In this document: positions 1 to 8,318 of the stretch, piece by piece
Layout: each line of letters opens with the position of its first letter
How positions within the stretch are numbered: the first letter of the stretch is position 1
Origin: Candidatus Colimorpha merdihippi
GTDB lineage: Bacteria; Bacteroidota; Bacteroidia; Bacteroidales; P3
DNA length: 41,769 bases
Reading direction: 5' to 3'
NCBI GenBank assembly: GCA_018066145.1
Contig: JAGHRY010000176.1
Span: 1-41,769 of the forward strand
Program-made: the position numbers and the translations under genes
The notes under the pieces: model-generated
Databases searched by the model: none
Told to the model about the DNA's origin: nothing
What the model saw: only the letters and a program-made list of their open reading frames with translations

Positions 1-437
1 GTAACATCGTCTGCCATATTCTGAAGTGCATCCAAAATCTTGTGCCTCCAAAGGAAAGCAGTGTTTCGGTGAATACCACAAGCAACAGCGGTCTTACGAA
101 TGGATAAGCCATTCATCATACAATCAATGTACTGCTCCCACACGGACAAGTCTTTTCTTGTACCAGACACAATGGAGTTCGTAGCAATCACGAAGGACTT
201 GCCACAATCTTTACATACATATCGCTGTGTACCATCTTTACGATGACCATTGCGAACTACATGGATACAACCGCAAAGAGGGCATACACGACCATTTGCA
301 AAGCGTTCCTTTGCTACAAAATCTTCAATATTCAAAGACTTTACAAAAGCAGGGCTTAAAAGCATTGTTTTAAGGCTTTCCTGCTCTGCAACAGTCAATT
401 TACCGATAATGTCTAATGCGTCTTTGATAGTAGGCAT
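1..437 (-). CDS. IS1595-family-like transposase, N-terminal part (partial)
   Basis: Reverse-strand translation MPTIKDALDIIGKLTVAEQESLKTMLLSPAFVKSLNIEDFVAKERFANGRVCPLCGCIHVVRNGHRKDGTQRYVCKDCGKSFVIATNSIVSGTRKDLSVWEQYIDCMMNGLSIRKTAVACGIHRNTAFLWRHKILDALQNMADDV. It has a CxxC...CxxC zinc ribbon followed by an HTH-like segment. Open to the window edge and not in the supplied ORF track. Confidence 0.85.
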   Translation of the reverse strand, partial: MPTIKDALDIIGKLTVAEQESLKTMLLSPAFVKSLNIEDFVAKERFANGRVCPLCGCIHVVRNGHRKDGTQRYVCKDCGKSFVIATNSIVSGTRKDLSVWEQYIDCMMNGLSIRKTAVACGIHRNTAFLWRHKILDALQNMADDV

Positions 438-473
438 ATCCAATTACCTCCTTCGGTGGTACTATTTCCTATT

Positions 474-502
474 ATTATACGCTATTTCTCGTTAAAAATC
501 AA
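474..502 (-). promoter_or_regulatory. sigma70-type promoter of the transposase
   Basis: Minus strand TTGATT (502-497), 17-nt spacer, TATAAT (479-474). Perfect SD AAGGAGGT at 453-446, 8 nt before the ATG. Confidence 0.75.
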
Positions 503-544
503 CCATTTGTTGTGACATAGCCTTATTTTTTTTTCTTCCCGAAT

Positions 545-575
545 TTTGAAAAGTCCGAAAGAAGTTGTATTTTTG
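545..575 (+). promoter_or_regulatory. Bacteroidetes-type promoter for tex
   Basis: TTTG (545-548), N19, TATTTTTG (568-575); matches TTTG-N19-TANNTTTG. Confidence 0.65.
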
Positions 576-627
576 CATTTCTTCACCTGGTGTGACTTTA
601 GTACCAATTCAATTGAATATTAGTTGT

Positions 628-2757
628 ATGAATTATTCCTCCATCATCGCCCAACAGCTCAATTTGGGTGCCCGTCAAGTCGAAAAGACCATCGAACTGC
701 TCGAACAGGGGGCTACAGTCCCCTTTATTGCACGCTACCGCAAAGAGGCTACCGGAAGCCTCAACGAGGTGCAGATTACCGCTATCCGCGATATGCTTAT
801 TCGTTTGAAGGAGTTGGACAAGCGCCGCGAAGCCATTTTGGCCTCTATCAGCGAGCAGGGCAAGCTTACACCCGAATTGGAAAAACAGATTATGGCAGCA
901 GCCACTATGACGGAGCTGGAGGATTTGTATCTGCCCTATAAGCCCAAGCGTCGCACCCGTGCCACGATGGCAGTGGAACGCGGCTTGGAGCCTCTGGCCA
1001 ACGAAATCCAGAAACAGTACAGCTGCAATCTGGAGCAGATGGCCGAACGCTACATCAACGAGCAGAAGGGAGTGAACAGCGTGGAGGAGGCTTTGGCCGG
1101 AGCCCGCGATATTATTGCCGAGCGGGTGAGCGAAAATGCCCAAGCCCGCACCAAGGTGCGCAATATTTTCCGCCGCACGGCCATGCTCAGCTCCCGCGTG
1201 GTGAAGAATAAAGAAGAGGAGGGCGGCAAGTTCGAGTCGTGGTTCGACTGGTCGGAAAATGCCATGAAAGCCCCGTCGCACCGCATTCTGGCCATGTTCC
1301 GCGGTGAAGAGGAAGGGGTGCTGCGTGTGCATGTGCAGCCCGATGACGACGATCCCGCATACGAGAGCTTGGAACGCCAGTTTGTAAGCGGCCGCTACGA
1401 TTCCTCAGAGCAGGTGCGTTTGGCTGTGCGCGACGGCTACAAACGATTGCTGGCTCCTTCGATCGAAACCGAATTTGTAAACCTTCTCAAGGAGAAAGCC
1501 GACAAGGAGGCTATACGTGTTTTTGCCGAAAACCTGCGCCAGCTGCTGCTGGCATCGCCCCTAGGACAAAAACGCATCCTTGCCATCGACCCGGGTTTCC
1601 GCACTGGGTGCAAAACCGTTTGCCTGGATGCCCAGGGGCAGCTGCTGCACAACGAAACCATCTATCCTTTCACCTCGGTACGTGAGGAACGGGCGGCAAT
1701 AGCCAAACTGGAAGCGCTGGTGGAGGCTTTCCATATCGAGGCCATCGCCATCGGCAATGGTACTGCCGGCCGCGAGACCGAAGAGGTGGTGAAACGCTGC
1801 CATTTCAAAAACAAGCTTATTGCCGTTATGGTTAGCGAGAATGGCGCTTCGGTGTATAGCGCATCGGAGGTGGCGCGTCGCGAATTTCCCGATTATGATG
1901 TTACCGTGCGCGGTGCCGTCAGCATCGGCCGCCGTTTGATGGACCCCCTCTCCGAACTGGTGAAAATCGACCCCAAGAGCATCGGCGTGGGCCAGTATCA
2001 GCACGATGTCAACCAGTCGCTCTTGCAGGAAAGCCTTGAGGATGTGGTGGTCAGCTGCGTGAATAGCGTGGGTGTGGAACTGAATACTGCCAGCCGCGAG
2101 CTGCTGAGCTATGTGAGCGGCATTGGTCCGGCATTGGCCGACAATATTGTGGCTTACCGCAATAGCGAAGGACCCTTTACTTGCCGCAAGGAGTTGAAAA
2201 AAGTAACCCGCCTGGGCGACAAGGCTTTCGAGCAATGCGCCGGATTCCTGCGGGTGCGCGAAAGTGCCAATCCGCTGGATAGGAGTGCTGTCCATCCCGA
2301 ACGGTATGCCTTGGTGGAACAGATGGCTGCCGATGCCGGCACTACGGTCGAGCAGCTGATGGCCAGCAAGGAGCTGCGCTCGAAAATCGATATTCAAAAA
2401 TATGTTTCGGCCGATTGCGGTTTGCCCACTTTGCAGGATATCATGAAGGAACTCGACAAGCCCGGCCTGGATCCCCGTGCCAAGTTCGAGGTGTTTGAAT
2501 TCGACAAGAATGTTACCCGTATCGAGGACCTTCAGGAGGGCATGGTGCTCCCGGGCATTGTTACCAATATCACAGCCTTCGGGGCATTTGTGGATGTAGG
2601 AGTCCATCAGGACGGCCTGGTGCATGTGAGCCAAATGGCCAACCGCCGCGTCAACGACCCCAACGAAGTGGTTCATCTCCACCAGCATGTGCAGGTGAAA
2701 GTGCTGGAAGTGGATTTGCGCCGCCATCGCATCTCACTCACAATGAAAGGCCTATAG
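628..2757 (+). CDS. tex: Tex family RNA-binding transcriptional accessory protein
   Basis: Translation from MNYSSIIAQQLNL has full-length Tex features: TVPFIARYRKEATGSL, RILAIDPGFRTGCK, and a C-terminal S1 domain GIVTNITAFGAFVDVGVHQDGLVH. Confidence 0.96.
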   Translation: MNYSSIIAQQLNLGARQVEKTIELLEQGATVPFIARYRKEATGSLNEVQITAIRDMLIRLKELDKRREAILASISEQGKLTPELEKQIMAAATMTELEDLYLPYKPKRRTRATMAVERGLEPLANEIQKQYSCNLEQMAERYINEQKGVNSVEEALAGARDIIAERVSENAQARTKVRNIFRRTAMLSSRVVKNKEEEGGKFESWFDWSENAMKAPSHRILAMFRGEEEGVLRVHVQPDDDDPAYESLERQFVSGRYDSSEQVRLAVRDGYKRLLAPSIETEFVNLLKEKADKEAIRVFAENLRQLLLASPLGQKRILAIDPGFRTGCKTVCLDAQGQLLHNETIYPFTSVREERAAIAKLEALVEAFHIEAIAIGNGTAGRETEEVVKRCHFKNKLIAVMVSENGASVYSASEVARREFPDYDVTVRGAVSIGRRLMDPLSELVKIDPKSIGVGQYQHDVNQSLLQESLEDVVVSCVNSVGVELNTASRELLSYVSGIGPALADNIVAYRNSEGPFTCRKELKKVTRLGDKAFEQCAGFLRVRESANPLDRSAVHPERYALVEQMAADAGTTVEQLMASKELRSKIDIQKYVSADCGLPTLQDIMKELDKPGLDPRAKFEVFEFDKNVTRIEDLQEGMVLPGIVTNITAFGAFVDVGVHQDGLVHVSQMANRRVNDPNEVVHLHQHVQVKVLEVDLRRHRISLTMKGL

Positions 2758-2950
2758 GCAACATCAAAAAAATCAACGTCTTGAATGAAGTGGATTTTTT
2801 ACTTGTTGGAAGAATTAATGTATGGTGTTTGCCATTAATTGTTTTCTAATGATTTTGTGCTTTGGTTTTTGGTTGATTTCCTTATTGCCATCATTTGGAA
2901 TAATCATTCAAATATTGGAAGTTTATAATAATTCGTTGTAAATCAGCACT

Positions 2951-3041
2951 AAATCGGGAGTGAGTCCGTAGATAGTCCGTCGATTATCCGTTCCAGAACG
3001 GATAATCGACGGAGCCACTCCTGAGTTACCCCTGAGTTACT
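2951..3041. repeat. Dispersed palindromic repeat with 11-bp periodicity, copy A
   Basis: Perfect 18-bp inverted repeat TCCGTCGATTATCCGTTC (2976-2993) / GAACGGATAATCGACGGA (2996-3013), plus direct repeats agtccgt x2 and cctgagttac x2, each at 11-bp spacing. Aligns without gaps to 25247-25337. Confidence 0.8.
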
Positions 3042-3116
3042 ATGATTTGGCATCTTGATCAAAAGAAGCCTCATAATCATTGAAAGTCAATTTTTAGATG
3101 TTGCCAATAAATAATA

Positions 3117-3144
3117 AGGGCGTAAGTGGTAAAACTTACGCCCT
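3117..3144. terminator. Hairpin between convergent genes
   Basis: AGGGCGTAAG-tggtaaaa-CTTACGCCCT, followed on + by CGTTTTA; lies between tex and the minus-strand gene ending at 3161. Confidence 0.65.
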
Positions 3145-3160
3145 CGTTTTATGCTTATGC

Positions 3161-4918
3161 CTATCGAACCACGATGCGTTGGAGTGTGATTGCTTGGCCG
3201 TGGCGCATCAAAGCCACGGTGTATAGTCCGGCAGGAAGGCTTTGTAGGTTGATGTTGCAAGTGGAAGATTCAAGTGCTTTGCGCCCTTGGATGTCGTAGA
3301 TGCATATTTGGTCGAAATCTATCTCAGTATCAATGTTCAGTACATCATGTGCCGGGTTGGGGTAGATTCGCAGCTGTTGTTGTTCGGCGGTGTTGATGTC
3401 GCAGTATTCGGTGGTGAAGGTGGTGGCCACCCAGGGACCTACGTTATCGGTGTCGCAGATTGGGCGTACCTTGGCAATGTAGGTGTGGTCATAAAAGAGG
3501 CTGCCTACCTCGTAGTTGTTCGTTGAGGTGGTGTCGGTGAAGATGGTGTCGGAATTGTCCAGAATCAATATCTGATGCACCACTTCGGCATTGGGCGTCC
3601 AGCTCAGGTACACTTGACCAAGGCTGGGTGTGGCAATGAGCGAGTCGGGTGCGAGGCAGTCGACTACTAGGGGTTCATCGGTGGTGAAGCTGATGGCTTC
3701 GCTCCATTCGGTATAAAGGCTGTCGGAACATACGGCGCGCAGATATGCTTCGTAGGTTTGATCGTAGTCAAGGGCATTGAGTGCCAAGGCAGAAGAATTG
3801 GTGGTCAGCATCATGCCGGTGCCCAGTTCGAAACTGGCGTGGCCGTACTCTACTTCCCAGGCAAGGTTGCCTTCGCCGGGGGTCCAGGTTAGGATGGCGG
3901 TGTTTAGTTCTACAGTAGCAGCTATATCGGTAACGGGGTTGCAGACTGGTTCGGGCGCGGTGAGGGTTACGGTGTAGGTGCGGGTGGTGATGGTGTCTTC
4001 GGCTGTTACATGCAGGGTGTATCGCATCTCGTAGTCGTTAACCCACAGTGTGTCGATAGCCACGGTGGCATCAGCAGCCTGGGTGGCAAAGGTGAGTGCG
4101 GATTGATGCAAGTCGTTGGCAGTAGCCATGGTGAGAGCGTAGTCGAAGTTGTCGCGTTGAAAATTGGAGATGGGGGTGCCGTTGATGGCAATAGTATCCA
4201 GCCAAGCACTGTAGATGAATTCGATGTCGTCGACCGACAGAGAATCGTTGGTATGGCCTGAACCCTGGATGGCATTGGTAGTCATCGACATGAGGATGTA
4301 GTTGACCGTGGAAGTGCCATCGTAGAGGAAAGGCACGCGGAACTGAATCCAGTTGGGGGTGCTGTTGGAACTGGTAGTGCGGCCGAATCGCGCTACGGCA
4401 TAACCCTTGTAGAGGTTGTCGGTAGAGCAGTCGTTGGGGTCTTTGAAGTCGTTGTCGCCGTGGAGGACGGCGCGGATGGATGCTTCAGCCACGGTGTCGG
4501 CAGCATAGAATGAAGCCCAAACATACATCGAGTCGGGGGTGCCGCTAAAGGGGTGGGCATATTGGCCGCGGTGGGTGTAGTTGTAATTCTGTGGCGAAGC
4601 CGCGGTGGTGCTGCCGGCATGCACCTGGCCGGTGGTCATGTTGCCGTTGGCCACCACGCCCAACACCGAGCGGGAATAGATGGTGAGGTATGATGAACCG
4701 CCAGTGCCGGGACGGCCGCCATTGCGGTGATAATGCTGGGCAGTGCGTGCTGCCCATGCCAAGGTGCCGTCGGACTGGGGGAAGGAACTCCAATGTGAGG
4801 GCTTGGCCGTGGTGCTGGAGCCCTCCCAGCTCTCGAAGCCGGGATTCAATAATTGGTATTGGGCAGCGGCTGTGAATGCGAAAATTGAAAATGCGATTAA
4901 TAAAAGGTTTTTTTTCAT
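3161..4918 (-). CDS. Secreted protein with T9SS type A C-terminal sorting domain, fibronectin type III-like modules and a PCMD-like N-terminal region
   Basis: Signal peptide MKKNLLLIAFSIFAFTAAAQ; CNPVTDIAATVELNTAILTWTPGEGNLAWEVEY modules; C-terminus LRIYPNPAHDVLNIDT...GLYTVALMRHGQAITLQRIVVR. Confidence 0.88.
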   Translation of the reverse strand: MKKNLLLIAFSIFAFTAAAQYQLLNPGFESWEGSSTTAKPSHWSSFPQSDGTLAWAARTAQHYHRNGGRPGTGGSSYLTIYSRSVLGVVANGNMTTGQVHAGSTTAASPQNYNYTHRGQYAHPFSGTPDSMYVWASFYAADTVAEASIRAVLHGDNDFKDPNDCSTDNLYKGYAVARFGRTTSSNSTPNWIQFRVPFLYDGTSTVNYILMSMTTNAIQGSGHTNDSLSVDDIEFIYSAWLDTIAINGTPISNFQRDNFDYALTMATANDLHQSALTFATQAADATVAIDTLWVNDYEMRYTLHVTAEDTITTRTYTVTLTAPEPVCNPVTDIAATVELNTAILTWTPGEGNLAWEVEYGHASFELGTGMMLTTNSSALALNALDYDQTYEAYLRAVCSDSLYTEWSEAISFTTDEPLVVDCLAPDSLIATPSLGQVYLSWTPNAEVVHQILILDNSDTIFTDTTSTNNYEVGSLFYDHTYIAKVRPICDTDNVGPWVATTFTTEYCDINTAEQQQLRIYPNPAHDVLNIDTEIDFDQICIYDIQGRKALESSTCNINLQSLPAGLYTVALMRHGQAITLQRIVVR

Positions 4919-4924
4919 TAGTTG

Positions 4925-6484
4925 TTATTTATTCTGTAAGGTGATAAAGGGAATGAGCACTTCTTCCATCGAAATTCCTCCGTGCTGGAAGGTGTTCATA
5001 TAGTATTGTACATACTGGTTGTAATTGTTGGGATAGGCAAAGAAATCGTTCTGGTGGCAGAAGATGTAGGGCGAGGTGACGTGGCGGCGGGGGAGGAATA
5101 CCTTGGTGGGATCCTTCACCTCGAAAACGTCTTTGGGATTGTAGTCGAGCAGGCGGCCTTGCTTGTATCGCAGGTTGACGCTTACGCTGGCATCGCCTTT
5201 CACCTTCACGGGACGGTCGATGCGTACGGAGCCGTGGTCGGTGGTGATGATAACGTTCACCTCTTTGGTGCTGAGGTATTTCATGGCCTCAACCAATGGG
5301 GAATGCTCAAACCAGCTGCGGGTGACGGAGCGGTAGGCCTTCTCGTCCACGGCTAGCTCGCGCACGATGTTGGAGTCGGTGCGGGCGTGGGAAAGCATGT
5401 CGACAAAGTTGTATACAATCACATTCAGCTTGTTCTGCATCAGGTTGGGCATGTTTTCTACCAGCTTATGGCCGTATTGGGCGTTGAGCACCTTGTTGTA
5501 GGAATGCTTGATGTTGAATCCGTTGCGGCGGAGGTTCTCGTCCAGGAGCTCGTTTTCGTACTGGTTTTTGTAGCCCTCTTCGTCCTCGTTGACCCAGTAT
5601 TGTGGATATTTGCGCTCGATTTCGCTGGGCATCAATCCGCCGAACATGGAGTTGCGGGCAAACTGGGTGGTGGTGGGGAGGATGGAATAATACAGACTGT
5701 CGTCGACCGTTTTGAGATACTGCTCGATGGCGGGCTGGAGGAATTTCCACTGGTCGTAGCGGAAATTGTCAATCACGATTAAAAAAGTAGGCTTGTCTTC
5801 GCGGAGCAGGGGGAACATTTTCTCGCGCAGCACCATGGGCGAAAGCAGGGGCTTGTCGGCTTGTGGACTGTTGAGCCAGTCGACATAGTTCTGCTCGTAG
5901 AATTTGCAGAACAGCTGGTTGGCTTCGGCTTTCTGGGAGGAGAAAATCTCGTGAATGTTCTCGTCGTCGGTGTTGGAGAGCTCGAGGTCCCAGTAGACCA
6001 GTTTGCGATATATCTGAATCCAGTCCTCGTGGTCCATGCGGCCGCTGAGTTCCAAACCTATCTGGCGGAACTGCTGCTGGTAGTTCATGGTCGACCGCTC
6101 GCTTTGCAGCCGGCGGGCCTCGGTGTGTTTTTTGATGGCCAACAGAATCTGGTTGGGGTTGACGGGCTTGATGAGGTAGTCGCTAATCTTGCCGCCGATG
6201 GCCTCGTCCATGATGTGCTCTTCTTCGCTTTTGGTAATCATGATGATGGGCACCTGGGGATAGGAGGCTTTCATGCGAGCCAGGGTATCGAGGCCGGTAA
6301 GGCCGGGCATGTTTTCGTCGAGGAAAACGATGTCGATATGGTTGGCGCTGTCTTCCATCTCGTCGAGTGCTTCGGTGCCGCTCAAAACGGGTATTACCTG
6401 ATAGCCTTTCTCTTCAAGAAACAGGATGTGGGGTTTGAGGAGTTCTATTTCGTCGTCGGCCCAGAGTATTGTGATTGTGTCCAT
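4925..6484 (-). CDS. porX: PorX-like response regulator: receiver domain plus PglZ-type alkaline-phosphatase-fold domain
   Basis: Receiver ILWADDEIELLKPHILFLEEKGYQV...DIVFLDENMPG...IIMITKSEE...DYLIKPVNPNQ, then a PglZ-like domain FLIVIDNFRYDQWKFLQP...IITTDHGSVRIDRPVKVKGD. Confidence 0.92.
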   Translation of the reverse strand: MDTITILWADDEIELLKPHILFLEEKGYQVIPVLSGTEALDEMEDSANHIDIVFLDENMPGLTGLDTLARMKASYPQVPIIMITKSEEEHIMDEAIGGKISDYLIKPVNPNQILLAIKKHTEARRLQSERSTMNYQQQFRQIGLELSGRMDHEDWIQIYRKLVYWDLELSNTDDENIHEIFSSQKAEANQLFCKFYEQNYVDWLNSPQADKPLLSPMVLREKMFPLLREDKPTFLIVIDNFRYDQWKFLQPAIEQYLKTVDDSLYYSILPTTTQFARNSMFGGLMPSEIERKYPQYWVNEDEEGYKNQYENELLDENLRRNGFNIKHSYNKVLNAQYGHKLVENMPNLMQNKLNVIVYNFVDMLSHARTDSNIVRELAVDEKAYRSVTRSWFEHSPLVEAMKYLSTKEVNVIITTDHGSVRIDRPVKVKGDASVSVNLRYKQGRLLDYNPKDVFEVKDPTKVFLPRRHVTSPYIFCHQNDFFAYPNNYNQYVQYYMNTFQHGGISMEEVLIPFITLQNK

Positions 6485-6688
6485 GTAGAGTGAAGTTTGT
6501 CGTTATACATCGTGTAATGAGGGTGTGCATTCCTCGTTAGGCATCGGCGCCATTTCTGGCTGGTTTTCGATGCTTTTGGTTTAGGATAACGCAGTGGTGC
6601 GAAAAATATTGTGTTTGCCTATCGGGTATATGGGGCAGCAATCGTACTTTGCGGGTGTTCGGCTGGGTGGCGGTTCGCCGGCAGGCTG

Positions 6689-6847
6689 TTAGGCGAGGTC
6701 GCGCAGGCAGCTGGGCAATTTGCCGAGTTGGCGGTGGTGGGCAACGCATGCACAGCATTTGCCGTGGCGGGGGCACTCTTTGGGGCACGGGCACTCGATT
6801 TTGGGGCTATGCACGCATACGGGTTTGGGATTCGTGGGTTCGTTCAT
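6689..6847 (-). CDS. Small cysteine-rich protein, 52 aa (below the ORF-track cutoff)
   Basis: Reverse-strand translation MNEPTNPKPVCVHSPKIECPCPKECPRHGKCCACVAHHRQLGKLPSCLRDLA*. CxCxxxCxxHGxCCxC...HH...LPxCL pattern, 46 nt downstream of the nitroreductase gene on the same strand. Confidence 0.7.
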   Translation of the reverse strand: MNEPTNPKPVCVHSPKIECPCPKECPRHGKCCACVAHHRQLGKLPSCLRDLA

Positions 6848-6892
6848 GGTGTTTGTGGTTGTGTGATTGTTTGTATTTGTTGCTGTTTCTCG

Positions 6893-7519
6893 CTAGAGGA
6901 ATTTTATCATGTCCTCTCGACGGGGTTTGGCTTCGGGCGATTCGTTGGGGTAGCCCAGGGCTATGCAGTATAGCAGTTCGTAGTTTTTGCAGAAATCGAG
7001 CTTTTCGATAAATGGGGCGCAGGAAGGGCTCTCCTTCATCAGCCGCACGGGATGCGCCAGGCAGCAGGAACCGATGCCTTTGTCCCATGCCGAAAGTATG
7101 ATGTTTTCGCCCAGCAGTCCGCAGTCGACTTGCGACATGTCGTAGCCTCGGTCGCAGGCGAGAAAAACCACTGTTTTGGCGCCAAAGAAAATGTTGTCGG
7201 CACCGGGCTTCAGCTGCATCTCGGGGGTGTCGTTCAATACGGCTTTGGTAATGTCCTTGAGCAACTCGGGGTTGTTCACCACGCGAATCTCGTAGGCTTG
7301 GAGCGCCCTGCCGTTGGGGGCGTTGATGCCGCATTTGAGAATTTGGGTGAGGGTGGCGGAGTCGATCTGCTGCGAGGTGTACTGGCGGATGCTGCGGCGG
7401 GCCATAATCACCTGGTCGACAGATGCTGTTTCACCGCCTTGCTGCGGGTTTTCCTGGGGGGTCGGCTGGCAGCCTGCCAGGGCTAGAAGCCCAAAAAATG
7501 CGAAAAATATTTTCTTCAT
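6893..7519 (-). CDS. Nitroreductase family protein with lipoprotein signal peptide
   Basis: MKKIFFAFFGLLALAGCQPT lipobox, then nitroreductase-like MARRSIRQYTSQQIDSATLTQILKCGINAPNGRALQAYEIRVV...GLLGENIILSAWDKGIGSCCL. Confidence 0.9.
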   Translation of the reverse strand: MKKIFFAFFGLLALAGCQPTPQENPQQGGETASVDQVIMARRSIRQYTSQQIDSATLTQILKCGINAPNGRALQAYEIRVVNNPELLKDITKAVLNDTPEMQLKPGADNIFFGAKTVVFLACDRGYDMSQVDCGLLGENIILSAWDKGIGSCCLAHPVRLMKESPSCAPFIEKLDFCKNYELLYCIALGYPNESPEAKPRREDMIKFL

Positions 7520-7879
7520 GTTGTCGGATTTTATAATAATTCAAGTGTTGTGCCGTTGCAAAAAGCTGAAATAGAGGTTGTTTTGGGTTGCTGTGAAGCG
7601 GGTGCAATCGTCATGTTTGCAAGGGTTTATCAGCTGTGTTCGACATTGCATAGCCGGGCGCAAAGATACGACATTTTTTCCAGAGTGGCAGTTTTTTGCT
7701 GCAAATTGTTTTCCTCGTGTCGGGCGCGCTCTTCCTTCGCAAAACCCGATGCAAAAGTACGAACATTTCTTGACTGATTATTTCAGCGATTTAGAAAATG
7801 AAAAAAATGTTCCTTTTTTTGTTTTTGATGCTCAAAACCGACCTTTTTTTGCCTTACAAAGCCCTTCAGAATCCAAAAT

Positions 7880-8103
7880 TCATTTCCTAATGAAGGCGGT
7901 CAATTGGTTGCCAAAATCGGCAGATTCATGAGCCAGAAACCCTTGGTTTAGGGTGGCAGATTGAAGTTCTCCATGAGCCAATATTAGTTGTGTTTTTGCA
8001 TCAGAATCTGATAGTTCATCTCCACAATGCATGCCGAGAATATTTTGTGCTTGCTTCTTTTGTGTTTCCAATAATGATATCACTTTTTCCTGCTATCTAC
8101 CAT
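7880..8103 (-). pseudogene. Possible short gene interrupted by a one-base frameshift at an A5 run; function unknown
   Basis: ATG at 8103 gives MVDSRKK then TGA; the -1 frame continues as ISLLETQKKQAQNILGMHCGDELSDSDAKTQLILAHGELQSATLNQGFLAHESADFGNQLTAFIRK. A TACCTTTG -7-like box lies at 8134-8141 (minus strand). Confidence 0.3.
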
Positions 8104-8310
8104 GGTATCAGTGCTTGTTGAACTATCCAAGGACAAAGGTACAATCATCAGCTGTGTTTATTACTTAGGGGACTAAAACATGTGGTAAGGTTACAATATA
8201 GAATGGTTTTTTATTTGATATGAGTAATTTGTAATATATTGTATATTAGTAAGATATGGTAATTGTTTAATGATGACGAAAAAAATATGTGCAGATTAAG
8301 AAAAAAAGTG

Positions 8311-8318
8311 TAATTTTG
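8311..8318 (+). promoter_or_regulatory. Putative -7 box upstream of the methyltransferase
   Basis: TAATTTTG followed by a ~135-nt AT-rich leader to the ATG at 8459. Confidence 0.45.

Larger units (their letters stand above)
1..522 (-). mobile_element. IS1595-like insertion sequence, one end only; truncated by the window edge
   Basis: Contains the N-terminal part of a zinc-ribbon transposase on the minus strand. A plausible terminal sequence GGCTATGTCACAAC (minus strand) ends at 522. The other end is outside the window, so IR and TSD are unverified. Confidence 0.7.

Noticed and set aside
250-495. 81-aa plus-strand ORF
   Set aside because: Antisense to the IS1595-like transposase.
1561-2727. 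388-aa (and 598-1332, 244-aa) minus-strand ORFs opposite tex
   Set aside because: Shadow ORFs of tex; no signal peptide, motif or promoter support.
2814-2842. AT-rich inverted repeat AATTAATG...CATTAATT after tex
   Set aside because: Weak stem, no strong T-run; the hairpin at 3117-3144 is the better terminator candidate.
6611-7011. 120-aa plus-strand ORFs across the nitroreductase/Cys-rich region
   Set aside because: Overlap the better supported minus-strand Cys-rich ORF and nitroreductase; no recognisable domain.
7541-7655. Possible 36-codon upstream ORF in the nitroreductase leader (minus strand)
   Set aside because: Length and composition are compatible with chance; no conserved feature seen.
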